DNA of 64,000 nucleotides from G963669295 sp963669295. GTDB taxonomy: Bacteria > Bacteroidota > Bacteroidia > Flavobacteriales_D > CALLUQ01. The DNA is taken from positions 2,666,001-2,730,000 of the forward strand of contig OY769938.1 in the NCBI GenBank assembly GCA_963669295.1, in the 5' to 3' direction. Numbering within the stretch: position 1 is the first letter of the stretch; the number at the start of each line of letters is the position of its first letter. Shown here one piece after another: positions 43,328 to 52,742 of this stretch. The translations under genes were made by a program, and so were the position numbers. Below the pieces are notes generated by a model. That model ran no database searches, was not told where the DNA came from, and saw only the letters and a list, made by a program, of their open reading frames with translations.

Positions 43328-44668
43328 ATGTCGAAAGGCAAAAAAATAGCGGTATTGGGTGCCGGAGAGAGTGGTGTGGGTGCAGCAATACTGGCAAAGA
43401 AAGAGGGGTGGGAAGTGTTTGTTTCCGACCGTAGCGAAATCACGGAAGCAAACAAAAAAGTTCTTTACAAGCATAACATCGAGTGGGAGGAAGGAGGCCA
43501 CACAGTAGCCAAAATTTTATCGGCTGATGAAGTGGTCAAAAGCCCTGGAATTCCAGATCATGTGACATTGGTGCAACAGCTTCTTGCACAAGGCACCAAC
43601 GTAATCTCGGAAATTGAGCTGGCTGGCCGTTACACCAATGCACAAATGATTTGTATAACAGGGAGTAACGGGAAAACAACAACAACTCTGCTGCTGCATC
43701 ACCTGTTGAAAAGGGCAGGATTAAATGTGGGATTGGCAGGAAATGTTGGCCATAGTTTAGCCCGACAGGTGGCAGAAGAGCAATACGATTATTACGTAGT
43801 AGAGCTCAGTAGTTTTCAGTTGGATGGCATGTATAATTTCAAAGCAAACATTGCCATCCTGCTTAACATCACCCCCGATCATTTGGATCGGTATGAGTAT
43901 AAGATGGAAAATTACATCCACTCAAAATTTAGAATAACACAAAACCAGGAAGAAGGAGATGCATTCATCTACTTTAAAGACGATGAAAACATTGCCCAAA
44001 CACTGGAGAAAATAAACATAAAAGCAGTGCAATATCCTTACTCATTGAAGGAGCATGTACAGCAAGGAGCATACATAAAAGGAAAAGAATTACTAATCAA
44101 TATAAATGACACATTTGATATGTCAATACATGATTTAGCACTCCAGGGGAAGCATAATATCGCTAACTCAATGGCAGCAGGAATTGCTGCCAGGGTTTTG
44201 GAATTACGGAAAGAAATCATTCGTGAAAGCCTTTCCGATTTTCAAAACATTGAACACCGGTTGGAATTTGTAGCCAAAGTGCACGGCATTGAATTCATCA
44301 ACGATTCGAAAGCGACCAACGTAAACTCTACATGGTATGCGTTAGAGAACATGACCAAACCAGTAATTTGGATCGTGGGTGGAGTAGACAAAGGAAACGA
44401 TTACTCATTACTAACCGACCTGGTGAAAGATCGAGTAAAAGCTATCGTATGCCTGGGCACTGATAACAGCAAAATTCATGATGCTTTTGAAGGTGTAGTA
44501 GAAACAGTAGTGGATGCAGCGACAGCTACAGAAGCGGTAGGTATGGGGTATCAACTGGCAAGAAAAGGAGAAGCGGTACTGCTATCACCGGCCTGTGCCA
44601 GTTTCGATTTATTTGAAAACTATGAAGATCGCGGACAGCAATTTAAAGCTGCTGTAAAAGCATTATAA
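43328..44668 (+). CDS. murD: UDP-N-acetylmuramoylalanine--D-glutamate ligase MurD
   Basis: 446 aa. N-terminal nucleotide-sugar domain (IAVLGAGESGVGAAILAKK), ATP loop ITGSNGKTTTTLLL (about 112-125) and a C-terminal ligase domain from about 305 (HRLEFVAKVHGIEFINDSKATN, GGVDKGNDY, LLSPACASFDLF, DRGQQF). It adds D-Glu to UDP-MurNAc-L-Ala. The lysine of GGVDKG sits where E. coli Lys348 contacts D-Glu. The next gene repeats only this C-terminal domain. Confidence 0.96.
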   Translation: MSKGKKIAVLGAGESGVGAAILAKKEGWEVFVSDRSEITEANKKVLYKHNIEWEEGGHTVAKILSADEVVKSPGIPDHVTLVQQLLAQGTNVISEIELAGRYTNAQMICITGSNGKTTTTLLLHHLLKRAGLNVGLAGNVGHSLARQVAEEQYDYYVVELSSFQLDGMYNFKANIAILLNITPDHLDRYEYKMENYIHSKFRITQNQEEGDAFIYFKDDENIAQTLEKINIKAVQYPYSLKEHVQQGAYIKGKELLININDTFDMSIHDLALQGKHNIANSMAAGIAARVLELRKEIIRESLSDFQNIEHRLEFVAKVHGIEFINDSKATNVNSTWYALENMTKPVIWIVGGVDKGNDYSLLTDLVKDRVKAIVCLGTDNSKIHDAFEGVVETVVDAATATEAVGMGYQLARKGEAVLLSPACASFDLFENYEDRGQQFKAAVKAL

Positions 44669-44687
44669 ACCGTCCAAACCATTTGTC

Positions 44688-45185
44688 ATGTCTGTACAAA
44701 AAAAGACAACAACCATAGCGAATCAATTACTTCAAGCGCGAAGTACAGCAAGCGATATAGCACATCGCCTTGAATTTGTTGATGAAATAAATGGAGTGCG
44801 ATACATCAACGATTCGAAAGCAACTGACCTTGATTCTACCTGGTATTCATTGGAGTGCATCAATAAACCTTTAATATGGGTTGTAGGAACATCAGAAGTT
44901 GAAGAAGATTTTTCAGAGGTGATTAAATGGATTGGATACAAAGTGAAAACGGTAATTTGCCTAGGCAAGAATGCTAGTTGGCTACGTGACAAGTTGGAAG
45001 CGCATGTCGACCATTTTTTATGGGTGCATAGCATGCAAGAGGTAGTAACAACAGCTGCTGAATACGCTAAATCAGGAGATGTAGTGCTTTTCTCTCCAGC
45101 ATGCTCAAGTTTCGAGTTTTACAACACCTTTATAGAAAGAGGCAACGCGTTTAAAAACGAAGTTGCGCAGTTAAAAGATGAATAA
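44688..45185 (+). CDS. Stand-alone MurD C-terminal-domain paralogue (165 aa)
   Basis: It starts 19 bp after murD and aligns from residue ~24 to the end with MurD residues ~307-446: HRLEFV, YINDSKATDLDSTWYSLE, KPLIWVVG, VICLGKN, LFSPACSSFEFYN and ERGNAFKNEV are shared. It has neither the N-terminal UDP domain nor the ATP loop, so it cannot be a ligase by itself. GGVDKGNDY of MurD reads GTSEVEEDF here, so the lysine that contacts D-Glu in E. coli MurD (Lys348) is lost. The frame is intact and the conserved blocks are kept, which argues against a decaying fragment. A regulatory or scaffolding role is possible; the function is unknown. Confidence 0.8.
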   Translation: MSVQKKTTTIANQLLQARSTASDIAHRLEFVDEINGVRYINDSKATDLDSTWYSLECINKPLIWVVGTSEVEEDFSEVIKWIGYKVKTVICLGKNASWLRDKLEAHVDHFLWVHSMQEVVTTAAEYAKSGDVVLFSPACSSFEFYNTFIERGNAFKNEVAQLKDE

Positions 45186-45190
45186 TAGAA

Positions 45191-46375
45191 GTGAACGGAC
45201 TGTTAAAATATATTAAAGGAGATGTGGTGATCTGGATAGTGGCCATTTTATTGGCTCTATTCTCCATTGTAGGAGTATACAGTTTCATTGCTAACCTGGC
45301 GATGCAGTTTCGTGGAGGAAATACATTTTACTTCCTTTCCAAGCATGTAATGATGATCTTGTTTGGCTTTGGAGTAATGTATATTGCTCATTTGCTGAAA
45401 TACAAGTACTATTCCAGGCTTTCGCAGATAGGTATTTGGATTGCAGCATTACTGCTACTTGTTACGCCATTCATTGGGGTGAATACGCACAACGCAGGAA
45501 GGTGGATTATGATTCCTGTAATTAATCAAAGTTTTCAGCCTTCAGATTTTGCGAAGATTGCATTGATCATTTACATCGCACGTATTTTGTCGATGAAGCA
45601 AAGTAAGATCAAGAGCTTCAAAGAAGGGGTGCTACCCATTCTTATTCCAATGGGAATTATATGTCTGCTAATCTTGCCGCAGAACTTCTCAACTGCAGCA
45701 TTATTATTTGTAATATGCCTTATCATGATGTTTATAGGTCGGGTGGCCATAAAACACATATTGCTGGTAGTAGGAAGTGCTGTAGCAGCTTTTGGCATCA
45801 TGCTTATGATTGCTTCATACAGCCCCGATTTCTTACCACGTCTCAACGTGTGGAAGAATCGAATCATTGGCTATGAAGATACTGCTAATTCAGACCTTAC
45901 TTACCAGGCAGATTTAGCGAAGGTGGCCATATATAATGGAGGTTTTTTTGGCAAAGGCCCAAGTAATGGCGATTCTAAAAATATTCTCCCACAAGCTTCA
46001 TCCGACTTTGTATATGCTTCTTTTATAGAAGAGTACGGGTCTATCTTGGGTGGGTTGGGGTTAATGCTCCTTTATCTTATTTTTCTATTCCGGTCAATAC
46101 GCATCGGGATGCGGTGCGAAAAAAGTTTCGGCTCTTTTCTAGTGCTTGGGCTAAGTTTAATGATTGTGTTTCAAGCCATGATAAATATGGCTGTTTCTTC
46201 CAATGTGATTCCCGTTACTGGGCAGCCAATGCCTTTGGTAAGTATGGGAGGAACATCTACTTTATTCACATGCCTTTCTATAGGAATAATTTTAAGTGTA
46301 AGCAGATCGGTTTATGCTGATAAAGTGGAAAAAACATCCAATACAAAAGGAGAAAAGGAGGTGGCCATTGCTTAA
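45191..46375 (+). CDS. ftsW: FtsW peptidoglycan polymerase / lipid II-handling SEDS protein
   Basis: 394 aa, start GTG at 45191, 5 bp after the MurD-like gene. About ten membrane segments. SEDS-family blocks are visible: GRWIMIPVINQSFQPSDFAKIALIIYIARIL, LILPQNFSTAALL, GKGPSNGDSKNILPQASSDFVYASFIEEYG and PVTGQPMPLVSMGGTSTLFTCLSIGIILS. FtsW polymerises glycan strands at the septum together with FtsI. Its last 8 bp overlap the murG start. Confidence 0.94.
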   Translation: MNGLLKYIKGDVVIWIVAILLALFSIVGVYSFIANLAMQFRGGNTFYFLSKHVMMILFGFGVMYIAHLLKYKYYSRLSQIGIWIAALLLLVTPFIGVNTHNAGRWIMIPVINQSFQPSDFAKIALIIYIARILSMKQSKIKSFKEGVLPILIPMGIICLLILPQNFSTAALLFVICLIMMFIGRVAIKHILLVVGSAVAAFGIMLMIASYSPDFLPRLNVWKNRIIGYEDTANSDLTYQADLAKVAIYNGGFFGKGPSNGDSKNILPQASSDFVYASFIEEYGSILGGLGLMLLYLIFLFRSIRIGMRCEKSFGSFLVLGLSLMIVFQAMINMAVSSNVIPVTGQPMPLVSMGGTSTLFTCLSIGIILSVSRSVYADKVEKTSNTKGEKEVAIA

Positions 46376-47465
46376 AGTAATTGTTAGCGGAGGAGGAACC
46401 GGTGGGCATATTTTCCCTGCCATTGCCATTGCTAATGCATTAAAAGCACACAACAAAGAAATTGATGTGTTGTTTATAGGTGCAAAAGGGCGAATGGAAA
46501 TGGAAAAGGTGCCGGCTGCAGGGTATAAAATCGAGGGGTTGTGGATCAGTGGATTTCAAAGAAAAATCACGTTTAAAAATATGATGTTTCCATTCAAACT
46601 TATTTCAAGTTTGATGAAGGCAAAACGAATTGTAAAAAGGTTTAACCCCGATGTGGTAGTAGGTGTAGGAGGTTATGCTAGTGGGCCAACGTTGCAGGTG
46701 TCGGCCAAAATGGGAATCCCCACACTTATTCAAGAACAGAACTCTTTTCCAGGCATTACTAATCGACTCCTGGCAAAAAAGGTGAAAAAGATTTGTGTGG
46801 CTTATGACGGCATGGATCGATTTTTCCCAAAAGAGAAAATCATTCTTACCGGAAACCCTGTACGGCAGGAAGTAGTTCAGTTGGAAGGAAAAAGAGATCG
46901 TGCAATTGAGCATTTTGGACTCGACCCCGGCAAAAAAACATTGCTAGTAATAGGAGGAAGTTTAGGGGCAAGAACTATTAACCATAGCATTATTGCTGGA
47001 TTAAAGCAATTTGAAGAAGAAGGTGTGCAGGTGCTCTGGCAAACAGGAAAGTTTTACTACGAAGAAGCCAAAGAAGCATTGAAAGAGGTGAGTTACAAAG
47101 GGATCATAGCAAAAGATTTTATCATGAAAATGGACTATGCTTATGCTGTAGCAGATGTGGTGGTATCAAGGGCTGGAGCCATCTCAGTATCGGAATTGTG
47201 CCTAGTAAAGAAACCATCTATCCTGGTACCCTCTCCAAATGTAGCAGAAGATCATCAAACAAAAAATGCCATGGCATTGGTGAATCATAATGCCGCAGTA
47301 TTGGTGAAAGATATAGATGCTGTGGAACAATTATCAACATCAGCAATTAAGTTACTTAATAATAAAGAGCAACAAGAAAAATTGGAAAGCAGCATAGCAG
47401 GATTGGGGTTTGAAAACTCTGCCGATGCTATTGCAAATGAAGTCATGAGTTTAGTCAATCAATAA
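46368..47465 (+). CDS. murG: UDP-N-acetylglucosamine transferase MurG
   Basis: 365 aa from the TTG at 46368, chosen because AAGGAGG sits 6 bp before it and LKVIVSGGGTGGHIFPA is the normal N-terminus. An upstream ATG at 46314 lies deep inside ftsW. Motifs: GGGTGGHIFPA (lipid-binding glycine loop), VGVGGYASGP, PTLIQEQNSFPGITNRLLAK, VIGGSLGARTIN, SRAGAISVSELCLVKKPSILVPSP. It adds GlcNAc to lipid I to make lipid II at the inner face of the membrane. Confidence 0.95.
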   Translation: MLKVIVSGGGTGGHIFPAIAIANALKAHNKEIDVLFIGAKGRMEMEKVPAAGYKIEGLWISGFQRKITFKNMMFPFKLISSLMKAKRIVKRFNPDVVVGVGGYASGPTLQVSAKMGIPTLIQEQNSFPGITNRLLAKKVKKICVAYDGMDRFFPKEKIILTGNPVRQEVVQLEGKRDRAIEHFGLDPGKKTLLVIGGSLGARTINHSIIAGLKQFEEEGVQVLWQTGKFYYEEAKEALKEVSYKGIIAKDFIMKMDYAYAVADVVVSRAGAISVSELCLVKKPSILVPSPNVAEDHQTKNAMALVNHNAAVLVKDIDAVEQLSTSAIKLLNNKEQQEKLESSIAGLGFENSADAIANEVMSLVNQ

Positions 47466-47467
47466 TA

Positions 47468-48832
47468 GTGCAGTTAGATCAATTACATACCGTTTATTTT
47501 ATTGGCATTGGAGGCATTGGGATGAGTGCTCTGGCGCGCTACTTTAATGTTCGCGGGTGCCATGTTTATGGGTATGATAAAACCCCTACTGCACTTACAG
47601 CAAAATTACAGGAAGAAGGTATCAACATTCATTTCAACGACGATGTAAATGAGGTTCCAGAAATGACAATAGAAAAAGCATTGGTCGTTTATACTCCTGC
47701 TATTCCTAACGATCATGCCGAATTAAATGACTTACTTGAGAGAGGGTTTAAAGTAATGAAACGCTCAGAGGTATTGGGGCTTATTTCTGCTCAAACAGAT
47801 ACTGTGGCAGTAGCAGGAACACATGGTAAAACAACCACCTCAACTATGATTGCCCACATATTAGAGCATGCAGCATATAAGCACAATGCTTTTCTGGGGG
47901 GCATTGCTACCAACTACGAAACGAATGTATTGTTGTCCGAAAATGCACAAACTACTGTAGTAGAGGCTGATGAATACGATCGTTCCTTTTTGACCCTATA
48001 CCCAAAAATTGCAGTGGTAACATCAATGGATGCTGATCATTTAGACATCTATGGAAACGAGGGTCATTTGGAAGAATCTTTTCGCTTGTTTGTTAGTCAA
48101 ATAAAGCCAGGAGGAAAATTGATTCATAAAAAAGGACTGTCATTAGAAAATGGCATAACATACGCTATTAAAGAAGAAGCCGATTATTATGCGTCAAGCA
48201 TAACCATTGAGGGTGGTACGTATATGGTTGACGTTGTTATGCCACAAGGAATGATCAAAAACATGGCGCTAGGGTTAGCAGGATGGCATAATGTGGAGAA
48301 TGCAGTGGCTGCATTAGCTGTAGCTCGCGAATTGGGTATTGGACTAGACGATATAAAAAGTGCATTGGGCAACTTTAGAGGAGTGAAACGAAGATTTGAA
48401 TACCATGTCAAAACGGAAGAGCTGATTTATATTGATGATTATGCACATCATCCTGAAGAACTAAGGGCGAGCATAGGTTCGGTGAGAGAGCTTTATCCGG
48501 GCAAAAAAATAACAGGCGTTTTTCAACCCCATCTTTACAGCCGAACCAAAGACTTTGCAAGTGAATTTGCCGCTAGTTTGGAAGCTTTAGATGAATTGAT
48601 ATTATTGGAAATATATCCAGCAAGAGAAGAGCCTATTCCTGGCGTAAGTTCATCGATGTTATTGCATCAGGTTAACTTAAAAAACAAGTGGGTATTTACC
48701 AAGAAAGAATTGGTAGAGGCTATGAAAGATCGTGAGTTGGAAGTGTTGCTTACACTTGGAGCAGGAGATATCGATCAGTTGGTAGAGCCCATTAAAGAAG
48801 TTTTGTTAAATAAACTAGCAGCGCAACCTTGA
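47468..48832 (+). CDS. murC: UDP-N-acetylmuramate--L-alanine ligase MurC
   Basis: 454 aa, GTG start 2 bp after murG. N-terminal YFIGIGGIGMSALARYF nucleotide-binding loop. ATP loop VAGTHGKTTTSTMIAHIL (about 116-133). VVEADEYDRSFL, then the C-terminal ligase domain from about 310 (FRGVKRRFEYH, YIDDYAHHPEELRA, FQPHLYSRTKDF). It adds L-Ala to UDP-MurNAc, the first peptide step. Its TGA overlaps the ftsQ start (TTGA). Confidence 0.96.
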   Translation: MQLDQLHTVYFIGIGGIGMSALARYFNVRGCHVYGYDKTPTALTAKLQEEGINIHFNDDVNEVPEMTIEKALVVYTPAIPNDHAELNDLLERGFKVMKRSEVLGLISAQTDTVAVAGTHGKTTTSTMIAHILEHAAYKHNAFLGGIATNYETNVLLSENAQTTVVEADEYDRSFLTLYPKIAVVTSMDADHLDIYGNEGHLEESFRLFVSQIKPGGKLIHKKGLSLENGITYAIKEEADYYASSITIEGGTYMVDVVMPQGMIKNMALGLAGWHNVENAVAALAVARELGIGLDDIKSALGNFRGVKRRFEYHVKTEELIYIDDYAHHPEELRASIGSVRELYPGKKITGVFQPHLYSRTKDFASEFAASLEALDELILLEIYPAREEPIPGVSSSMLLHQVNLKNKWVFTKKELVEAMKDRELEVLLTLGAGDIDQLVEPIKEVLLNKLAAQP

Positions 48833-49656
48833 TTAAGAAAATAGCAAACATATCAGTCTGGGTGCTTTTATTATCAGGCATAATTGTGCTTGTTGGCTTC
48901 GTAGATCGTACACAAAACACCATGGTTGGCCAGGAATTGATGATTGACATTGATACTGATGAAGGCCTGTTCTTTGTGGAAGAAGTAGATATTGCTGAAA
49001 GAATAAATGATCAAGGTGACTCTATTATCCATCAGCCATTGGTTTCTATTAACACAGAAAAAGTAGAGCGATTAGTTACTACAATGCCTGCTGTTGAAGA
49101 AGCGGAAGTATACAAAACCATTGACGGTGTGGTTAAGGTAAAAGCAAAGCAACGTCGTCCTATCGTGAGAATAATAAATCAGCATATGGTCGACACATCA
49201 GTTACAAACAATGACACAGAAGCAGCCAGTTGCTACATTGATGATAAGGGGCAGCTAATGCCATTGTCTGATAAGTTCTCTGCGCGCGTGTTGTTGGTGA
49301 CGGGGAGCCTAAATGAGCCACTCACATCTAACATTACCATTGCCCAAATTGAAGACTCGGATAGCTTGCAACAAGCATTGTTGTTGGATGATATATACAA
49401 ACTAGCTCAATATATAGATGGTCATGAGTTTTGGAAAAAGCAAATTCAACATGTGCATGTCAATTCAAGAGGAGAATTTGAATTTATTCCTAGAGTAGGC
49501 AATCATCGCGTAATGTTTGGGAAAGTTGAGCAAGTACGTGAGAAGTTTAACAAACTCATGATTTTTTACAAAAAAGGATTGTCGAATACAGGGTGGAATC
49601 GATACGATACCATCAGTTTAAAATATAAGAATCAAATCGTTTGCAATAAAAGATAG
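48829..49656 (+). CDS. ftsQ: FtsQ-like cell division protein
   Basis: 275 aa, start TTG at 48829 overlapping the murC stop. One N-terminal membrane segment (about 6-25, ISVWVLLLSGIIVLVGF) and a periplasmic part. VSINTEKVERLVTTMPAVEEAEVYKTIDGVVKVKAKQRRPIVRI reads as a POTRA domain, followed by a beta domain. This bitopic layout between murC and ftsA is that of FtsQ, which links early and late division proteins. Sequence conservation is low, so position and topology carry the call. Confidence 0.86.
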   Translation: MIKKIANISVWVLLLSGIIVLVGFVDRTQNTMVGQELMIDIDTDEGLFFVEEVDIAERINDQGDSIIHQPLVSINTEKVERLVTTMPAVEEAEVYKTIDGVVKVKAKQRRPIVRIINQHMVDTSVTNNDTEAASCYIDDKGQLMPLSDKFSARVLLVTGSLNEPLTSNITIAQIEDSDSLQQALLLDDIYKLAQYIDGHEFWKKQIQHVHVNSRGEFEFIPRVGNHRVMFGKVEQVREKFNKLMIFYKKGLSNTGWNRYDTISLKYKNQIVCNKR

Positions 49657-49660
49657 TATT

Positions 49661-50926
49661 ATGGAATCATCAGAAATTGTTGTAGGTCTTGATATTGGTA
49701 CCACTAAAATAGCTTGCCTTGTAGGGCGAAAAACAGAACACGGTAAGATTGAGATATTGGGCATGGGCAAATCTGACTCTGTTGGGGTAACCAGGGGTGT
49801 GGTTTCAAACATTGAAAAAACAGTGCAGTCGATTCGTGCAGCTGTGGAAGAAGCAGAAGAGAAATCAGGAGTAGATATCAATGTAGTAAACGTAGGAATT
49901 GCAGGGCAACATATCAAAAGCTTACAACATAGGGGCATGCGCACCCGAAACAGTTTGGACGATGAAATTGGTCAGGTAGATATCGATGCATTGATTGATG
50001 ACATGTATAAATTGGTGATGCTTCCCGGAGAAGAAATTATTCATGTGTTGCCGCAAGAATACATTGTTGATAATGAGCAAGGGATTAAGGATCCAATTGG
50101 AATGTCAGGCATTCGCTTGGAGGCTAACTTTCATATTATCACAGGTCAAATTGCTGCGGCAAAAAACATCAATAAATGCGTTCATAAAGCCGGATTAGAG
50201 GTGGCAGAATTAATTCTTGAACCCCTGGCTTCTGCAGAAGCAGTATTAAGTGATGAGGAGAAAGAAGCAGGCGTGGTGTTAGTAGACATTGGTGGTGGTA
50301 CTACTGATATTGCTATTTTCCAGGATGGAATAATTCGCCATACAGCCGTTATTCCGTTTGGAGGAAATGTGATTACCGAAGACATTAAAGAAGGCTGCAC
50401 AATCATCAAGAATCAAGCAGAATTATTGAAGATTAAATTCGGCTCAGCATTAGCCAATGAAAGCCAGGAAAATGAGATAGTTTGTATTCCTGGTTTGAGA
50501 GGAAGAGAGCCCAAAGAGATATCCATAAAAAACCTTGCGAGTATCATTCAGGCACGCATGGAGGAGATCATAGAGCACATTTACTATGAAATCAAAAACT
50601 CAGGTTACGAAAAGAAGTTAATCGGTGGAATTGTGGTTACTGGTGGTGGATCACAATTGAAGCACATTACACAGCTTATCGAATACATTACGGGAATGGA
50701 TACAAGGATTGGCTACCCGAATGAGCATATTGCACAGGGAACAGTAGAAGATGTAACCAGCCCATTATTTGCAACTGGTGTTGGTTTGGTTATTAAAGGG
50801 TTCGAGCAGTTTGAAAAACAACGGGTACAAAACACAACCATCAAAACCCATTCTGAGAAAACTAAGGGAAGCTTTTTTGAGAAGATAGTAGCCAAAGGAA
50901 AACAATGGTTTGAAGAAGAAGAGTAA
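49661..50926 (+). CDS. ftsA: Cell division protein FtsA
   Basis: 421 aa actin-like ATPase. Phosphate 1 loop VGLDIGTTKIACLVG (about 8-22), the FtsA-specific SHS2-like 1C region (MLPGEEIIHVLPQEYIVDNEQGIKDP), phosphate 2 VLVDIGGGTTDIAIF (about 206-220) and the adenosine motif GIVVTGGGSQL (about 325-335). The C-terminal KIVAKGKQWFEEEE is an amphipathic membrane-targeting helix. It tethers FtsZ to the membrane. ftsZ follows after 63 bp. Confidence 0.95.
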   Translation: MESSEIVVGLDIGTTKIACLVGRKTEHGKIEILGMGKSDSVGVTRGVVSNIEKTVQSIRAAVEEAEEKSGVDINVVNVGIAGQHIKSLQHRGMRTRNSLDDEIGQVDIDALIDDMYKLVMLPGEEIIHVLPQEYIVDNEQGIKDPIGMSGIRLEANFHIITGQIAAAKNINKCVHKAGLEVAELILEPLASAEAVLSDEEKEAGVVLVDIGGGTTDIAIFQDGIIRHTAVIPFGGNVITEDIKEGCTIIKNQAELLKIKFGSALANESQENEIVCIPGLRGREPKEISIKNLASIIQARMEEIIEHIYYEIKNSGYEKKLIGGIVVTGGGSQLKHITQLIEYITGMDTRIGYPNEHIAQGTVEDVTSPLFATGVGLVIKGFEQFEKQRVQNTTIKTHSEKTKGSFFEKIVAKGKQWFEEEE

Positions 50927-50989
50927 ACAAGAACAAACAAACGGTAAAAACCGGAAAACATAACAAATACTAACTAAAAATTAATTATC

Positions 50990-52672
50990 ATGATGCAGTT
51001 TGATTTGCCAAAAGAACAATCATCTATCATAAAAGTGATAGGGGTTGGTGGTGGAGGTAGCAATGCCGTTAACCACATGTTTAACCAGGGCATCAAAGGT
51101 GTTGACTTTATTGTGTGCAACACCGATCATCAAGCCCTTGATATTAGCCCTGTTCCTGTAAAAATTCAATTGGGAGCAAGCCTTACCGAAGGAAGAGGTG
51201 CAGGCTCCATTCCAGAGGTGGGTAGGAATGCCGCTATTGAAAACATAGATGAAATACAAGACATCTTAGAAAACAATACCAAAATGGTATTCGTAACAGC
51301 CGGAATGGGTGGTGGTACTGGTACTGGTGCAGCACCTATTATAGCACAAACAGCTAGGGAGTTGGGTGTGCTTACAGTAGGCATTGTTACCATTCCTTTT
51401 TCGTTTGAAGGAAAGAAAAGAAAAAAACAAGCAGAAGAGGGCATAGAAGCCATGCGCAACAGTGTAGATACATTGTTGGTAATTTGCAACGATCGGTTGC
51501 GGGAAATGTATGGCAATCTTACCCTTGTGAATGCTTTTGAACAAGCAGATAATGTATTAACAACGGCTGCACGTGGTATTGCTGAAGTGATTACCGTTAC
51601 GGGGAAAATTAATGTCGACTTTGAAGATGTTAGAACTGTAATGAAAGAGAGCGGAGTAGCCATCATGGGATCAGCAGCTTGTGAAGGAGAAGATCGTGCT
51701 GTTAAAGCAGTAGAGCAAGCATTATCATCACCATTGCTAAACGATAATGACATTGCTGGAGCAAAATATGTCTTACTCAACATCACTTATGGTGATAAGG
51801 AAGTATTGATGGATGAAATATCTGAAATCACGGACTATATTCAAGATGAAGCTGGTTCAACTGCTGATGTAATTTGGGGGCATGGTCATGACGATTCATT
51901 AGGAGATCAATTGAGTGTTACCATTATTGCTACAGGCTTTAATTCAAATCCTGGGTTAGGTGTAGAAGGTCAATTTGAAGCGAAAAAGAAATACGTTTCG
52001 CTTGATGCGGATGTGCCTACTATGATTACACAACCCATTGAAACGCCAACACAAAAAACAGAAACTCCTGCTCCAAAAATAGAAGCGGACGAGGTGAAAC
52101 AGGAAAATAACTGGTGGAGTGAAAAGCAAGTAGAGAAAACAGAAACCCCTGAGGTTACTGAAACCCCTATTGCAGAAGAAGAATCCAACGCCTTTGAACC
52201 TTACTTGAAGCAAACGGTAGAGCAAGAAGAGCAACAGGTGAGCATCGAGTTTGAATTGAATAAAGCACCTGAGACTAAGGTGGAAGAGCAAGAAGATGTA
52301 ACAGAAAATACCGCTGAGCCAACAGATGGTATTAAACGTTATTACCTTGATGATTCGTTGGAGGATGTTGCTACGGATGGAGACAAGGAAGAGTTTGTAC
52401 AGCAAATATCTCCCGAAGAACAGCAGAAGAAAGCTTCTGAGCGAATTACTCGAATCAAAGAATTGAGCATGAAGCTTAAAACTCCTTCAGGAATTGCAGA
52501 TCTGGAGAGTGAACCAGCATACAAGCGAAGAAATGTTCAATTAGAAGATGTAGAACACTCTTCAGAGTCCAAAATGTCAAAGTATACTTTGAGTGAGGAA
52601 ACGGATGAGAATGGTGAAAAAAAGACGGAGATTAAACCAAATAATTCGTTTTTACACGATAATGTAGATTAA
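50990..52672 (+). CDS. ftsZ: Cell division GTPase FtsZ
   Basis: 560 aa. GTP-binding domain with VIGVGGGGSNAVNHM, the tubulin signature GMGGGTGTGAAPIIA (about 102-116) and NVDFEDVRTVM. After about residue 320 a long, acidic, Pro/Glu-rich linker (TPTQKTETPAPKIEADEV) is followed by a basic segment and a C-terminal NNSFLHDNVD that Bacteroidota FtsZ proteins share. The Z-ring scaffold, recruited by FtsA. The long linker is normal for the phylum. Confidence 0.96.
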   Translation: MMQFDLPKEQSSIIKVIGVGGGGSNAVNHMFNQGIKGVDFIVCNTDHQALDISPVPVKIQLGASLTEGRGAGSIPEVGRNAAIENIDEIQDILENNTKMVFVTAGMGGGTGTGAAPIIAQTARELGVLTVGIVTIPFSFEGKKRKKQAEEGIEAMRNSVDTLLVICNDRLREMYGNLTLVNAFEQADNVLTTAARGIAEVITVTGKINVDFEDVRTVMKESGVAIMGSAACEGEDRAVKAVEQALSSPLLNDNDIAGAKYVLLNITYGDKEVLMDEISEITDYIQDEAGSTADVIWGHGHDDSLGDQLSVTIIATGFNSNPGLGVEGQFEAKKKYVSLDADVPTMITQPIETPTQKTETPAPKIEADEVKQENNWWSEKQVEKTETPEVTETPIAEEESNAFEPYLKQTVEQEEQQVSIEFELNKAPETKVEEQEDVTENTAEPTDGIKRYYLDDSLEDVATDGDKEEFVQQISPEEQQKKASERITRIKELSMKLKTPSGIADLESEPAYKRRNVQLEDVEHSSESKMSKYTLSEETDENGEKKTEIKPNNSFLHDNVD

Positions 52673-52710
52673 AGAAAACGCGACCAAGTAAAGGAGTCCA
52701 AGAAACTTAA

Positions 52711-52718
52711 TAACTTTG
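52711..52718 (+). promoter_or_regulatory. -7 promoter element before yqeY
   Basis: TAACTTTG, a perfect TAnnTTTG box, 24 bp before the yqeY start. No clear -33 element is found. It suggests that yqeY can be transcribed apart from the dcw cluster. Confidence 0.45.
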
Positions 52719-52742
52719 TCGCCTTACTATTGAATTGTAATC

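Noticed and set aside
46314..46367. Extension of murG upstream to the ATG at 46314
   Set aside because: It would overlap ftsW by 62 bp. The MurG N-terminus LKVIVSGGGTGGH follows directly after a TTG preceded by AAGGAGG.
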